NCBI RefSeq assembly: GCF_039566955.1
Contig: NZ_CP154796.1
Span: 2,790,001-2,854,000 of the forward strand
Direction of reading: 5' to 3'
DNA from: Micromonospora sp. DSM 45708
GTDB lineage: Bacteria > Actinomycetota > Actinomycetes > Mycobacteriales > Micromonosporaceae
Length of the DNA stretch: 64,000 bases
Shown: in pieces, positions 17,115-25,383 of the stretch
How the letters are laid out: every line of letters starts with the position of its first letter
Numbering within the stretch: the stretch's first letter is position 1
Notes under the pieces: model-generated
Database searches by the model: none
The model's input: only the letters and a program-made list of their open reading frames with translations
What the model was told of the DNA's origin: nothing
Position numbers and translations under genes: made by a program

Positions 17115-18308
17115 TCAGCGGGTGAGGCCGACCGCCGTCGCCAGGTGCGCCACGCCGGTCGGCACGGGTCCGCCGCGCGCCACCTCGGCGAGCACGGTAC
17201 GCGCCACCGGCCGCATCCGGACCTCGGCCGGCGCGAGCCGGTCCGCCTCGGTCAGGGCACGGCCCGCCCGCCGCAGGTCACCGATCTGGAGGTACGCCCG
17301 CGCGGCGTCGACCAGGTGCGCGGCGCGGTGCTCGACGGGCAACCACCGCCAGCCCTCCGACCGGACCGCCGTCTCGTGCCGGGTGACCGCCTCGCCGCCG
17401 TCGCCGAGTTCGACAGCCGCCGCCACGTGTGCCACCTGCACGGCAGCCGGCCCGAATCCGTCGAGGTGGGGGTCGTGCCGGTCGTCGGCCCGCCCGGCGA
17501 TTCCGGCGGCCACCCCCAGCCACTCCGCCGCGCTGCGCGCGTCGCCGCAGGACGCCGCCGCGAGCGCCGCCTCGACCCACAGCGTCCCGGCCAGGGCCGC
17601 CTCGACGGGCGACCCGTCGCGCGCCGCCGGGGCACCGGTCCGGTTCGCGGCGGCGATCGTCACCGTCGTCGCCAGCCGCCCCCGCCCCGCGGCACGCAGC
17701 GCCTGCCCGAGCGGCACCGCCGCGACCGCCGTCCACCTCGGATGACCGGCGGCCACCGTCACCGCCCGGTCGGCCGCCAGCCACGCCAGATCCGGCTCGC
17801 CGAGCTTCACCAGCACCGACGCGGTGATCCGGTACGCCCGCACCAGCAGCCCGCCGGTGCCGTCCCCGCCACCGGCGTACGCGGCCCGGGTTGCGTCGAG
17901 CAGCTCCGGCGCCAGGCGCAGCACCTGCGGATAGCGCGCGTGCCGGTACGCCGACCACGCATGATCCACCCGCCGGCCCAGTTCGTCCGGGGACGTCGCA
18001 CACCGGTGGCCGGACCCGACCGGGAACAGGTCGTAGCGGGCCAGCGCCGCGCGTACCCCGTCCACCCCCTCGTCGCCGCGGGCCGGCGGCGGATTCTCCC
18101 GGTCGAGCAGCGTCGCCGGTTCCACCCGCAGCACCCGGGCGACATCCTGGATGACGGAGAAGCGGTCCAGGGCGCGTACGCCGCGTTCGACCTTGTCGAC
18201 CCAGCTCTTCGACTTGCCCAACCGGTCGGCCAGCATCTGCTGGGTCATCCGACGCCGAACGCGCCACTGCGCGACGCGGCGGCCGACCGGCACGTCACCG
18301 CCGGTCAT
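17115..18308 (-). CDS. XRE-type helix-turn-helix regulator with TPR-like C-terminus
   Basis: A 397-residue protein. Residues about 12-70 form an XRE DNA-binding domain (RRMTQQMLADRLGKSKSWVD, then KVERGVRALDRFSVIQDVARVL). The rest is an Ala-rich helical array with repeated two-helix units (LAWLAADRAVTVAAGHP, GDLRRAGRALTEADRLAP) typical of TPR-like actinomycete regulators that sense a ligand or peptide. The start ATG at 18308 overlaps the stop of a 54-residue ORF by 14 bp, implying coupled translation. It is distinct in sequence from the next regulator at 18615-19793. Target genes unknown. Confidence 0.8.
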   Translation of the reverse strand: MTGGDVPVGRRVAQWRVRRRMTQQMLADRLGKSKSWVDKVERGVRALDRFSVIQDVARVLRVEPATLLDRENPPPARGDEGVDGVRAALARYDLFPVGSGHRCATSPDELGRRVDHAWSAYRHARYPQVLRLAPELLDATRAAYAGGGDGTGGLLVRAYRITASVLVKLGEPDLAWLAADRAVTVAAGHPRWTAVAAVPLGQALRAAGRGRLATTVTIAAANRTGAPAARDGSPVEAALAGTLWVEAALAAASCGDARSAAEWLGVAAGIAGRADDRHDPHLDGFGPAAVQVAHVAAAVELGDGGEAVTRHETAVRSEGWRWLPVEHRAAHLVDAARAYLQIGDLRRAGRALTEADRLAPAEVRMRPVARTVLAEVARGGPVPTGVAHLATAVGLTR

Positions 18309-18459
18309 GCCGCCGGTCCGGCACCGCCCGGGTCGTCTCCTCGACCGGTATCCGCTCCGCCTCGGCCTGCGCGAGCAGCCGCTGCCGCGCCGCCTCCCGC
18401 TCGGCGGCCTGAATCTGTTCGCTCCTGCGCTCGGCGGCATCGCGCTTCGCACTGTCCAT
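18295..18459 (-). CDS. Small charged protein coupled to the XRE regulator
   Basis: A 54-residue protein starting MDSAKRDAAERRSEQ, almost entirely charged and helical (Glu/Arg/Ala-rich, coiled-coil-like), with no membrane segment. A textbook ribosome site, GGAGGAGG, lies 5 nt before the ATG at 18459 on the minus strand, and its 3' end overlaps the start of the XRE regulator. That strong site argues it is truly translated, either as a partner protein or as a leader that couples regulator translation. I do not recognise the family. Confidence 0.65.
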   Translation of the reverse strand: MDSAKRDAAERRSEQIQAAEREAARQRLLAQAEAERIPVEETTRAVPDRRHDRR

Positions 18460-18614
18460 GTGTCCTCCTCCGGAGGCATGGCGGTGCTCCGAAAACCCGA
18501 TGACCGCCACGCTGAACGACGGACGCGGCTCGCGAGGGAAATTGTGTCTGACGAGCCAGTCCGGAGATCAGCATCCAGTGAGTGAGCGGTGACGTTCGAG
18601 CACCGCCGCGTCCG

Positions 18615-19793
18615 CTAGGTACCTGCGGACAGCGTGCGGACGCCGGCCTCGGCCTGGTCGACGAGCGTGGTCGTGCGGGTGGCTCGGCCGAGGCACCGAA
18701 CCCGCTCGTAGAGGTCGACGGCCTCAATGGTGTCCCCGGTGTCCGCGAGCGCCGCCGCGAGGCGTAGGAGATAAGGACCCGTCCACGCGGCCCCGGCCGC
18801 CTCTGCCGGCAGCCCGGCCAGCCCGCGCCGGAGATGCGCGATGGCGTCCGCGTCGCGACCCAGCAGCCGGTAGGCGAGTCCACGTTGCATGGTCAGGTAG
18901 GCGGGGGAGTGGAAGTAGATCCACGGCGGCTCCCGGTCGGGGGCCTGACCGGCCGCCTCGTGCAGGTCGGCGGCTCGATCGAGCAGCCCGGTCACGGCGC
19001 TCGCCTCCCCGGTCAGGGCATGACCACGGGCCTGCTGCTGGACCGCGAGCGCTCGCACGCCGGGGCTTGCCGGCTGCCGGGCCGCTGCTGCGGAAAGGTC
19101 GATGACCGCATCCGCGCGGCGTTCCGACCAGGCCAGGTGCCCTCGCATGCTGAGTACGGTGGCGATCATGTCCGGGTTGCCGGCTTCCGTGCCCCACTCC
19201 AGCGCGGTGCGGTACCAACGCCCGGCAAGACGACGCCGATCACTCGCGGCGTACAGCCAGCCGCCGAACTGTGCCCACTGCGCGGCGACGTCGACCACCT
19301 GTGGCCGGAGGACGCCCGTGGCCTCGGCTACCAGCGAGGCCATCATGTCCAGTTGGGCGCGGACCGTCGGCAGCAGCGACGTGGCGCCGAGGGTGTCTTC
19401 GAGCCGGCGGTGGGCGGCGAGCGACTCCGCCAGGGCACGCAGCGTCACGTGGTCGACCCGGCGGGGATGTCGGGCGACGTAGGCCAACCGTTCCGGATCG
19501 GCCGGCGCGGCGGCCTGGTGGTGCCGCATACCGGCCAGCAGGCCGTTGGCTCCGAGCGCGTTGTCGAGCCGGCCGACAAGGTCGACAGTCGGTTGACGTC
19601 GCCCCGTCTCCAGGTCGTGCAGGTGACCTCGGCTGGAGAGGACGAGTGGAGCGAGCTGCCGCAGCGAGAGCCCCGCCGACATGCGGAGCCGGCGTAGCTC
19701 AGGACCGAATCGGCCATCCCAGACAGGCGGCACGGGCGGCACCCCCAAGCTCCACTGACGCGGCAGCCCACCCGACGCGACGTAGGCGGCCAC
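18615..19793 (-). CDS. XRE-type helix-turn-helix regulator with TPR-like C-terminus
   Basis: A 392-residue protein. The helix-turn-helix is at about residues 28-85 (ELRRLRMSAGLSLRQLA, SSRGHLHDLETGRRQPT). The remainder is a helical repeat region (RWYRTALEWGTEAGNPDMIA, AIAHLRRGLAGLPAEA, AVDLYERVRCLGRA), as in many actinomycete regulators. The start used is a GTG at 19793; an internal start nearer the helix-turn-helix is possible. It has the same plan as the neighbour at 17115-18308 but is not a recent duplicate. Function and targets unknown. Confidence 0.75.
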   Translation of the reverse strand: MAAYVASGGLPRQWSLGVPPVPPVWDGRFGPELRRLRMSAGLSLRQLAPLVLSSRGHLHDLETGRRQPTVDLVGRLDNALGANGLLAGMRHHQAAAPADPERLAYVARHPRRVDHVTLRALAESLAAHRRLEDTLGATSLLPTVRAQLDMMASLVAEATGVLRPQVVDVAAQWAQFGGWLYAASDRRRLAGRWYRTALEWGTEAGNPDMIATVLSMRGHLAWSERRADAVIDLSAAAARQPASPGVRALAVQQQARGHALTGEASAVTGLLDRAADLHEAAGQAPDREPPWIYFHSPAYLTMQRGLAYRLLGRDADAIAHLRRGLAGLPAEAAGAAWTGPYLLRLAAALADTGDTIEAVDLYERVRCLGRATRTTTLVDQAEAGVRTLSAGT

Positions 19794-19974
19794 TTCGGAC
19801 CGTACACCGGTCTGAGCTGTGCGTGACGTCCCGCGGGTGGGATCGACTCCGGTGCGCCGAAGTGCCCGCCTCGCGCCCGAAGGATTCTCGTGAATATCGC
19901 GTTGCCGCCCCGCGCGTCGCGGTCGTACCGTGAGCGGGCAACGTCAACCGGTTCCAGCCCTCAAGGAGCGCCCC

Positions 19975-20118
19975 GTGCCGCAGCAGAAACGCACCCGAGC
20001 CGAGCGGCCCGCGCCGCGCGCCGGTGCCCTGCTTTCCGCACCGGGCGAAGGCTGTTGGCGAGCGCGGTCGCGACGTGACGATCTCCGAGGGTTGCGCCCG
20101 TCGCCCGGCCTCACCTGA
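19975..20118 (+). CDS. Possible small basic protein (47 residues)
   Basis: A GTG at 19975 follows AAGGAG at good spacing and opens a 47-residue frame starting MPQQKRTRAERPAPR, very rich in Arg and Pro. The ribosome site is the only real argument for it. The composition could be chance in GC-rich DNA. No family recognised. Confidence 0.25.
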   Translation: MPQQKRTRAERPAPRAGALLSAPGEGCWRARSRRDDLRGLRPSPGLT

Positions 20119-20140
20119 CCGGACCGGTCCGCGTTCGCGG

Positions 20141-20169
20141 CCCGCGACCGACAGTGCTGCGGTCGCGGG
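20141..20169. terminator. Hairpin terminator
   Basis: A perfect 10-bp stem (20141-20150 with 20160-20169) and a 9-nt loop lie 9 bp beyond the stop of the minus-strand secreted-protein gene, which it probably terminates. Confidence 0.6.
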
Positions 20170-20178
20170 GTCCCGGCG

Positions 20179-20466
20179 TCAGCGGGTGCAGTTGATGAGC
20201 GCCCGCACCTGGTAGAGGCCCGGCCACGGCTGCGTCGCGAAGTTCCCGCCAGGGCTGCACTGGGTGGCCGGATCGAACCCGTCCGCGCTGGCCAGGGCCC
20301 ATGCGTTGGTCGTGGCGTAGGACAGCGCGGTGAAGTAGTTGTTGTTCATCCCGGTGCCCACGTAGGACCTGGTTTCGGCGGCCTGAGCCGGACCTGCGGC
20401 GAGGATGGACGTGGACAACGCACCGACCATCACGGTGGCTGCGGCGATCCGACGAAGTGCGGGCAT
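20179..20466 (-). CDS. Small secreted protein of unknown function
   Basis: A 95-residue preprotein. Residues 1-34 are a clear signal peptide (basic MPALRR, hydrophobic core, AxA-type end at PAQAAE). The mature part is about 60 residues, Asn/Ala/Tyr-rich (GTGMNNNYFTALSYATTNAW) with two cysteines (TQCSPGG and INCTR) that could form one disulfide. GAGGAG lies before the ATG at 20466. It is divergent from rtcB with 115 bp between. Not recognised. Confidence 0.7.
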   Translation of the reverse strand: MPALRRIAAATVMVGALSTSILAAGPAQAAETRSYVGTGMNNNYFTALSYATTNAWALASADGFDPATQCSPGGNFATQPWPGLYQVRALINCTR

Positions 20467-20581
20467 GCGGGCTCCTCTGGCTCGATCCGACGCCCGATCT
20501 TGGCAGAGGAATAGACGTATCGACAAGCGCTGGGATGGAGCCGACACCCGTCGGCCCAGCCCCACGAACAAGGAGACGATC

Positions 20582-21781
20582 ATGGGTTTCACCCCGCTGG
20601 CCGGTACCCGGGCGCCGGTCCGGGTCTGGACGGACCCGTACGCGATCGAGGCGCAGGCGGCCCGGCAGCTGCGCAACATCGGCGCGCTGCCCTGGGTGCA
20701 GGGCGTCGCGGTGATGCCGGACGTGCACTTCGGCAAGGGCGCGACGGTCGGCTCGGTCATCGCCATGCGGCAGGCCGTCTCGCCGGCCGCGGCCGGCGTG
20801 GACATCGGGTGCGGCATGTCCGCGGTGCGCACCTCGCTCACCGCCGCCGACCTGCCCGACGACCTCGGGCCGCTGCGGTCGGCGATCGAGGCCGCGATCC
20901 CGGTCGGTTTCGCGATGCGCGACGACGCGGTCGACCCGCGTCGGGTCCGGGGTCTGGAGCAGGCCGGCTGGGACGACTTCTGGCGCCGGTTCGGCACGCT
21001 CGACCGGAAGGTGGCGCAGCTCGAGACGCGGGCGCAGCGGCAGCTCGGCACGCTCGGCGGCGGCAACCACTTCATCGAGGTCTGCCTGGAGCAGGGCGGC
21101 CCGGACGACGGCCGGGTCTGGCTGATGCTGCACTCCGGTTCCCGCAACATCGGCAAGGAGCTGGCCGAGCGGCACATGGCGGTGGCGCGCGGGCTGCCGC
21201 ACAACACCGACCTGCCCGACCGTGACCTGGCGGTCTTCCTGGCCGGCACGCCGGAGATGGACGCGTACCGCCGGGACCTGTGGTGGGCGCAGGAGTACGC
21301 GCGGCGCAACCGGGCGGTCATGTTGGCCCTGCTCTGCCAGGTGGTCCGGGACGCGTTCCCGCGGGTCGGCTACGACGAGCCGATCTCCTGCCACCACAAC
21401 TACGTGGCCGAGGAGCGGTACGACGGGGTGGAGGTGTTGGTGACGCGGAAGGGGGCGATCCGGGCCGGCGACGGCGACCTGGGCATCATCCCCGGCTCGA
21501 TGGGCACCGGCTCGTACATCGTGCGCGGCAAGGGCAACCCCGACGCGTACTGCTCGGCGTCGCACGGGGCGGGGCGGCGGATGTCGCGGGGGCAGGCGAA
21601 GCGGACGTTCAGCACGGCCGACCTGGCCGCGCAGACCGCCGGCGTGGAGTGCCGCAAGGACGCCGGGGTGGTCGACGAGATCCCGGCCGCCTACAAGGAC
21701 ATCACCGAGGTGATGGCCCAGCAGGAGGACCTGGTCGAGGTGGTCGCCCACCTCAAGCAGGTCGTCTGCGTGAAGGGCTGA
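20582..21781 (+). CDS. rtcB: RtcB-family RNA-splicing ligase
   Basis: A 399-residue enzyme close to the usual 400-480. Core motifs are all present: MPDVHFGKGATVG, AGVDIGCGMSAVR (metal-site Cys), GTLGGGNHFIE, LHSGSRNIG, CHHNYVAEE, IIPGSMGTGSYIV, SHGAGRRMSR (guanylylated His) and AYKDITEVM. RtcB joins 2',3'-cyclic-phosphate and 5'-OH RNA ends using GTP and manganese in RNA repair. No rtcA, rtcR or archease gene is nearby, so this is an orphan rtcB. AAGGAG lies before the ATG at 20582. Confidence 0.93.
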   Translation: MGFTPLAGTRAPVRVWTDPYAIEAQAARQLRNIGALPWVQGVAVMPDVHFGKGATVGSVIAMRQAVSPAAAGVDIGCGMSAVRTSLTAADLPDDLGPLRSAIEAAIPVGFAMRDDAVDPRRVRGLEQAGWDDFWRRFGTLDRKVAQLETRAQRQLGTLGGGNHFIEVCLEQGGPDDGRVWLMLHSGSRNIGKELAERHMAVARGLPHNTDLPDRDLAVFLAGTPEMDAYRRDLWWAQEYARRNRAVMLALLCQVVRDAFPRVGYDEPISCHHNYVAEERYDGVEVLVTRKGAIRAGDGDLGIIPGSMGTGSYIVRGKGNPDAYCSASHGAGRRMSRGQAKRTFSTADLAAQTAGVECRKDAGVVDEIPAAYKDITEVMAQQEDLVEVVAHLKQVVCVKG

Positions 21782-21819
21782 CCGGTAGGGCCGGCGTCGG
21801 GGGGCGCCGGCCCTACCGG
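21782..21819. terminator. Bidirectional hairpin terminator
   Basis: A perfect 15-bp stem (21782-21796 with 21805-21819) and an 8-nt loop start right after the rtcB stop codon. The right arm overlaps the last codons of the convergent membrane-protein gene ending at 21813. Confidence 0.75.
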
Positions 21820-21977
21820 GTACGACGGGCGACGCGCACGCCGATGGCGACGGCGCCGATGACGAGCAGGGCGGACAGGAACTGGAGGCCGCGGGAGTCG
21901 TCGGCTTCCCCGTACCCGAAGCCGGCGACGCCGAGCGCGGCGGCGAGCAGGGCCACGGCGGTGAGGGCGGGTCTCAT
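21813..21977 (-). CDS. Small membrane protein in the DUF2975 operon
   Basis: A 54-residue protein with two hydrophobic stretches (ALTAVALLAAALGVAGFGYG and LQFLSALLVIGAVAIGV) and a basic tail RVARRTR, so two membrane helices. Its start overlaps the stop of the XRE gene by 4 bp (TCAT at 21974-21977), making it the third gene of a tight operon with the regulator and the DUF2975 protein. Function unknown. Confidence 0.7.
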   Translation of the reverse strand: MRPALTAVALLAAALGVAGFGYGEADDSRGLQFLSALLVIGAVAIGVRVARRTR

Positions 21978-22192
21978 CGGTCCTCCTCGTCGGCGACCCA
22001 TTCGAGTAGGTCGCCGGGTTGGCAGTCGAGCACCCGGCACATGGCCTCCAGGGTGCTGAAGCGGACGGCCTTGGCGCGGCCGTTCTTCAGCACCGCGACG
22101 TTGGCCGGGGTGAGCCCGACCCGTTCGGCGAACTCGCCGACGCTCATCTTGCGTTTGGCCAGCTCGACGTCGATGCGCACGACGATGGGCAT
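21974..22192 (-). CDS. YozG-like XRE-family regulator
   Basis: A 72-residue single-domain Cro/C1-type helix-turn-helix protein: VELAKRKMSVGEFAERVGL, TPANVAVLKNGRAKAVRFST and VLDCQPGDLLEW. The YozG subgroup is almost always paired with a DUF2975 membrane protein, as here, where the upstream stop and this start overlap as TGATG (minus strand of 22190-22194). The pair may sense membrane or redox conditions, but no mechanism is established. Confidence 0.88.
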   Translation of the reverse strand: MPIVVRIDVELAKRKMSVGEFAERVGLTPANVAVLKNGRAKAVRFSTLEAMCRVLDCQPGDLLEWVADEEDR

Positions 22193-22671
22193 CAGATCAC
22201 CGCTTCCATGTCGGTGCGCAGCGTGGTGGCCTGCCGCAGCAGCGCGCGCATCACGACCATCAGCAGCCCCAGCACGCTGACGCCGGTGGTGAGCAGGAAC
22301 AGCAGCAGCGGCAGGCCCGGGTCGTCGGCGTGGAGGCCGACGTAGAGGAAGACGCCGACCAGCACCACCCAGGCGGCGGCGACCGCCCAGACGATGCCGT
22401 CGACCCAGGCCAGGGACGCCTCGGTGAAGATGCGGTCGGTCCGGACCAGGGTGAGCAGCTGCCAGGTGCAGACGATCACCACCTGCACGCAGAGCACCCA
22501 GAACACCGTGACGGCGGTGGCCGGCCAGCGCAGGTACGCCATCTCCGGGTTCTCCCGGGCCAGGTGGGCGAACTGCCCGGGCAGCGACATGGTCTGGAAC
22601 AGGACCAGGATGCCGAACAGCAGGACGAGGAAGGCGCGGAGTGCCGTCACTGCGCGCTCGGTAGTCACCAT
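22192..22671 (-). CDS. DUF2975 membrane protein
   Basis: A 159-residue protein with four predicted membrane helices (about residues 8-28, 48-72, 88-110 and 118-140). LLTLVRTDRIFTEAS between the second and third is typical of DUF2975. It is first in an operon with a YozG-like regulator and a two-helix protein, with 1-4 bp overlaps. The biochemical role of the family is unknown. It is preceded by a short, unusually A/T-rich stretch at 22675-22715 that likely holds its promoter. Confidence 0.82.
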   Translation of the reverse strand: MVTTERAVTALRAFLVLLFGILVLFQTMSLPGQFAHLARENPEMAYLRWPATAVTVFWVLCVQVVIVCTWQLLTLVRTDRIFTEASLAWVDGIVWAVAAAWVVLVGVFLYVGLHADDPGLPLLLFLLTTGVSVLGLLMVVMRALLRQATTLRTDMEAVI

Positions 22672-22718
22672 GTATCGACTATCGCTCGTAACCTATCGAA
22701 AGTCAATCGGTTCGGGTT

Positions 22719-23312
22719 TCAGTCGTGCACCGGATGCTCGGCCTGGAAGGCGAGCCGGTGGTCCGCGCCGGCGGCCAGGTCGGCGAGCACGTCGTCGAGG
22801 TCCAGAAACGTCTGCCAGGGCTCCTGCCCGGTGATGTCGGCGAGCCGGTCCACCACGAGCTGCTCCAGGTCGGTGACCCGGCGGCCCTTCCACACCTTGT
22901 CGGCGAGGCTGACCAGCAGATCCTCCAGTTGCACGCCGGGCGAGTGCCAGGCGGCGTGGGTGACCGCGAAGCGGGCCCGCTCCTCGGGCACGCCGAAGCG
23001 CAGCAGCAACTGGTAGCCCGCCTCCTCGTGCGCGGACCCGGGACCGGTCAGCTCGGCCGGGTGCTCGACCTTGCCGAGGTCGTGCACCGCGGCGCCGAAC
23101 AGCACCGCCTGCCGGTCGAACGGGACCGCGGCGAAACGCTCGGCGAACGCGGCGGTGAGGTGCCAGGCGACGTCGTGCACCAGCCGCAGGTGCGCACCGA
23201 GCCGGGGCGGCGCGGACACGGCGGCCAGCAGCTCGACCGCCACCCCGGGCAGCGGGAGCAGCGGCGGGTCGCCCGGTTCGGTCAGGGCGCGGCGCAACGC
23301 GTCGGAGGTCAC
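22719..23312 (-). CDS. HD-domain phosphohydrolase-like protein
   Basis: A 197-residue protein. HLRLVHDVAWHL, then AAVHDLGKVEHP (the HD pair), EAGYQLL and THAAWHSPG supply the metal-binding histidines and aspartate of the HD superfamily, which hydrolyses phosphoesters, often of nucleotides. The start is GTG at 23312, with -10-like TACCCT (complement of 23320-23325) 7 nt upstream, so probably leaderless. Substrate not deducible. Confidence 0.8.
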   Translation of the reverse strand: MTSDALRRALTEPGDPPLLPLPGVAVELLAAVSAPPRLGAHLRLVHDVAWHLTAAFAERFAAVPFDRQAVLFGAAVHDLGKVEHPAELTGPGSAHEEAGYQLLLRFGVPEERARFAVTHAAWHSPGVQLEDLLVSLADKVWKGRRVTDLEQLVVDRLADITGQEPWQTFLDLDDVLADLAAGADHRLAFQAEHPVHD

Positions 23313-23428
23313 CGGGGCGAGGGTACCGGTCGTCGACGCCGCTCACCCCGCGTCCTGACCGAGTGGCCGACGGTGAACGGTCCGCTCGTCCGATCCCCGG
23401 GCGTTCGTCCTGTCAGGAGGGTGGAGCG

Positions 23429-24412
23429 ATGTCTACTCACGGGGGATTTCGCATGATCGAGTTGAATCGTCGTACCCTGCTGCGCGCCGCCGCGCTCACC
23501 GGCGTGGCCGCCACGACCGGACTGGCCGGCGGGATGGCCGCCGCGACACCGGCCGCCGCCGCCGAGGCCGTCAACGGGCCGTGGCTGGTCAGCGTCGGCT
23601 GGGGCGTGCGCCAGGTCGACCCGGGCCACACCACCCCACGATGGCTGCTGGAGGACGGCGACAACGCCAAGACCTCACCGGACGGCCGGTACGTGGCCTG
23701 GGTGAACACCGCCTGGTCGGGCGACGGCACGCTGCTGCCGTACGTGGCGGTCCACGACCGGGTCACCGCGCAGAAGCGCACGCTGCTCGCCGACCCGCCC
23801 GGCGTCCACTACGGCGCACCCACCTGGTCGCCGGACGGCAGGGAGATCGCCCTGGTCACCGGCGAGCAGGAGGACACGCTGATCGCGGTCGACGTGGCGA
23901 CCGGCGCCACCCGGGTGCTGGTCCAGGGGCACGTCATGCGGGACCCGGACTGGTCCCGGGACGGCTCCATGATCGTCGTGCAGTGGCGCAGCCGTTCCGA
24001 GGGTTGGCAACTGCGCGTGCTGGAGCTGGCGACCGGCACCGCGCGGCGGCTCTACGCGCCGCAGGCGGGCGAGCGGGTCAGCGGGCCGGTGTTCACGCCC
24101 GACTCCCAGCGCGTGGTGTTCTGCACCACCCGCTGGTATCCCGACCGGGACACCTACAACCAGTCGTTGGCATCGGTGCGGCTCGGCGGCACCGGGCTGA
24201 AGAAGCTCACCGACGAACCGCGGTTCTACCTGTCGCCGGTGTTCTCCCCGGACGGGCGCTACTGCGCCGCGCTGTCCATCCCACCCGCCAACCAGGAATA
24301 CCCCGACGGCGGCAACATCATCGTCTCCACCAGCGGCTTCGGCGAGCCGTGGTGGATCCCCGGCGACGAGTACGACGACTCCTCCCGGCTGGACTGGGCA
24401 CGGGCGATCTGA
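23429..24412 (+). CDS. Tat-exported TolB-like beta-propeller protein
   Basis: A 327-residue secreted protein. The N-terminus has a twin-arginine signal (NRRTLLRAAALTG, then a hydrophobic stretch and ATPAAAAEA), so it is exported folded. The mature part has repeated TolB/PD40-like units (TSPDGRYVAWVN, WSPDGREIALVTG, WSRDGSMIVVQW, FTPDSQRVVFCT, FSPDGRYCAALSI), enough for a six-bladed propeller. No catalytic domain is attached. AGGAGGG precedes the ATG at 23429. It may bind wall material or protein; no ligand is evident. Confidence 0.8.
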   Translation: MSTHGGFRMIELNRRTLLRAAALTGVAATTGLAGGMAAATPAAAAEAVNGPWLVSVGWGVRQVDPGHTTPRWLLEDGDNAKTSPDGRYVAWVNTAWSGDGTLLPYVAVHDRVTAQKRTLLADPPGVHYGAPTWSPDGREIALVTGEQEDTLIAVDVATGATRVLVQGHVMRDPDWSRDGSMIVVQWRSRSEGWQLRVLELATGTARRLYAPQAGERVSGPVFTPDSQRVVFCTTRWYPDRDTYNQSLASVRLGGTGLKKLTDEPRFYLSPVFSPDGRYCAALSIPPANQEYPDGGNIIVSTSGFGEPWWIPGDEYDDSSRLDWARAI

Positions 24413-24422
24413 CCCACCCGTA

Positions 24423-24455
24423 CGACGCGGCGGCCGGACCACGGCCGCCGCGTCG
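24423..24455 (+). terminator. Hairpin terminator
   Basis: A perfect 13-bp stem (24423-24435 with 24443-24455) and a 7-nt loop lie 10 bp beyond the stop of the propeller-protein gene. Confidence 0.7.
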
Positions 24456-24551
24456 GCGTATCCGGGGTGGATGTCCCCGCAACCGGGCGCGAGCGGTGCG
24501 AGGCTTGAGGCGGACGCCGCCGACGGGGCCGGCGACCGCTGTGGAGGTGTG

Positions 24552-25340
24552 ATGGCCGAGCCGCCCATCGGGACGTCCGCGCACCGCGCGCAGGCGCACG
24601 GCCGGCACGCCAACCACCACAGCTACCACGACGGCGCGCAGGTCGACGGGTACGTCGACGACCCGTACCACCGGGTGCGCCGTGCCGTCGCGGCCCGGCT
24701 GGTGGCCGACGGGGTGACCGGCGGCGGGCCGGTGCTGGAACTCGGCTGCGGGCCGCGCGGCATGCTCGACCCGGCCGCGCTGCCCGGCCCGCTGGTGCTG
24801 GCCGACACGGCCGAGACCGCGCTGGGCACGGCCCGGCGGGCGGCCGGCGGCCGGGCGCTGCCGGTCTGCCTGGACGCCACCCGGGGCCTGCCGTTCCGGG
24901 CGGGCAGCTTCGCCGGGCTGCTCGCGGGCGAGCTGATCGAACACGTCTACGATCCGCTCGCGCTGCTGCGGGAGTGCCACCGCGTGCTGGCCCCGGACGG
25001 CCTGCTGGTGCTCACCACCCCCAACCTGGCGCCGGTGCAGGACCGGGTGGCGTTCCTCGCCGGCCGGGCGCCGCGCCAGGTCGACCCGCTGCACCCCTAC
25101 CTCTGGCTGCACATCCGCCCGTTCACCGCGTCGCTGCTGCGGCGCACGCTGCGCAGCGCCGGGTTCCTCCCGCTGGCGATGCGGTCCAACGAGGTCGGTT
25201 GGCGGCTGCCGGGCGGCCGGTGGATCACCTCGCGGTGGCTGGCCCGGGCGGCGCCGGGGCTCGGCGGCTCGCTGATCTGCGCCGCCCGCCGGTGCGGCAC
25301 ACCGCCGCCACCGGCGAAACGGGGCGTGATCGCGCATTGA
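24552..25340 (+). CDS. SAM-dependent methyltransferase (class I)
   Basis: A 262-residue protein. LELGCGPRGMLDP is motif I for SAM binding, VLADTAETALGTAR the acidic post-I loop, LLAGELIEHVYDPL motif II and GLLVLTTPN motif III, in the Methyltransf_11 pattern. The His-rich N-terminus (HAQAHGRHANHHSYHDG type composition) is notable. GGAGG before the ATG at 24552 supports the start. The target molecule is unknown. It ends 43 bp before the three-gene operon and could be read into it. Confidence 0.82.
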   Translation: MAEPPIGTSAHRAQAHGRHANHHSYHDGAQVDGYVDDPYHRVRRAVAARLVADGVTGGGPVLELGCGPRGMLDPAALPGPLVLADTAETALGTARRAAGGRALPVCLDATRGLPFRAGSFAGLLAGELIEHVYDPLALLRECHRVLAPDGLLVLTTPNLAPVQDRVAFLAGRAPRQVDPLHPYLWLHIRPFTASLLRRTLRSAGFLPLAMRSNEVGWRLPGGRWITSRWLARAAPGLGGSLICAARRCGTPPPPAKRGVIAH

Positions 25341-25383
25341 CAAAGGGCTATCATGGGGGTTCCGTCGTCGACCGGGGGATGTC

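Larger units (their letters stand above)
19794..20178. other. Region of about 385 bp with only weak coding signals
   Basis: This gap separates the XRE regulator from the small secreted protein. A candidate short ORF (19975-20118) and a hairpin (20141-20169) are listed separately. A second possible start, GTG at 19890 after AAGGA, opens a 62-residue Arg/Ala-rich frame that overlaps the first and has no recognisable features. At most one is real. Confidence 0.4.

Noticed and set aside
25337..25354. TTGACA and TATCAT as a promoter for the membrane-protein operon
   Set aside because: Only 6 bp separate the boxes, so they cannot act together; TATCAT alone is possible but has no matching -35.
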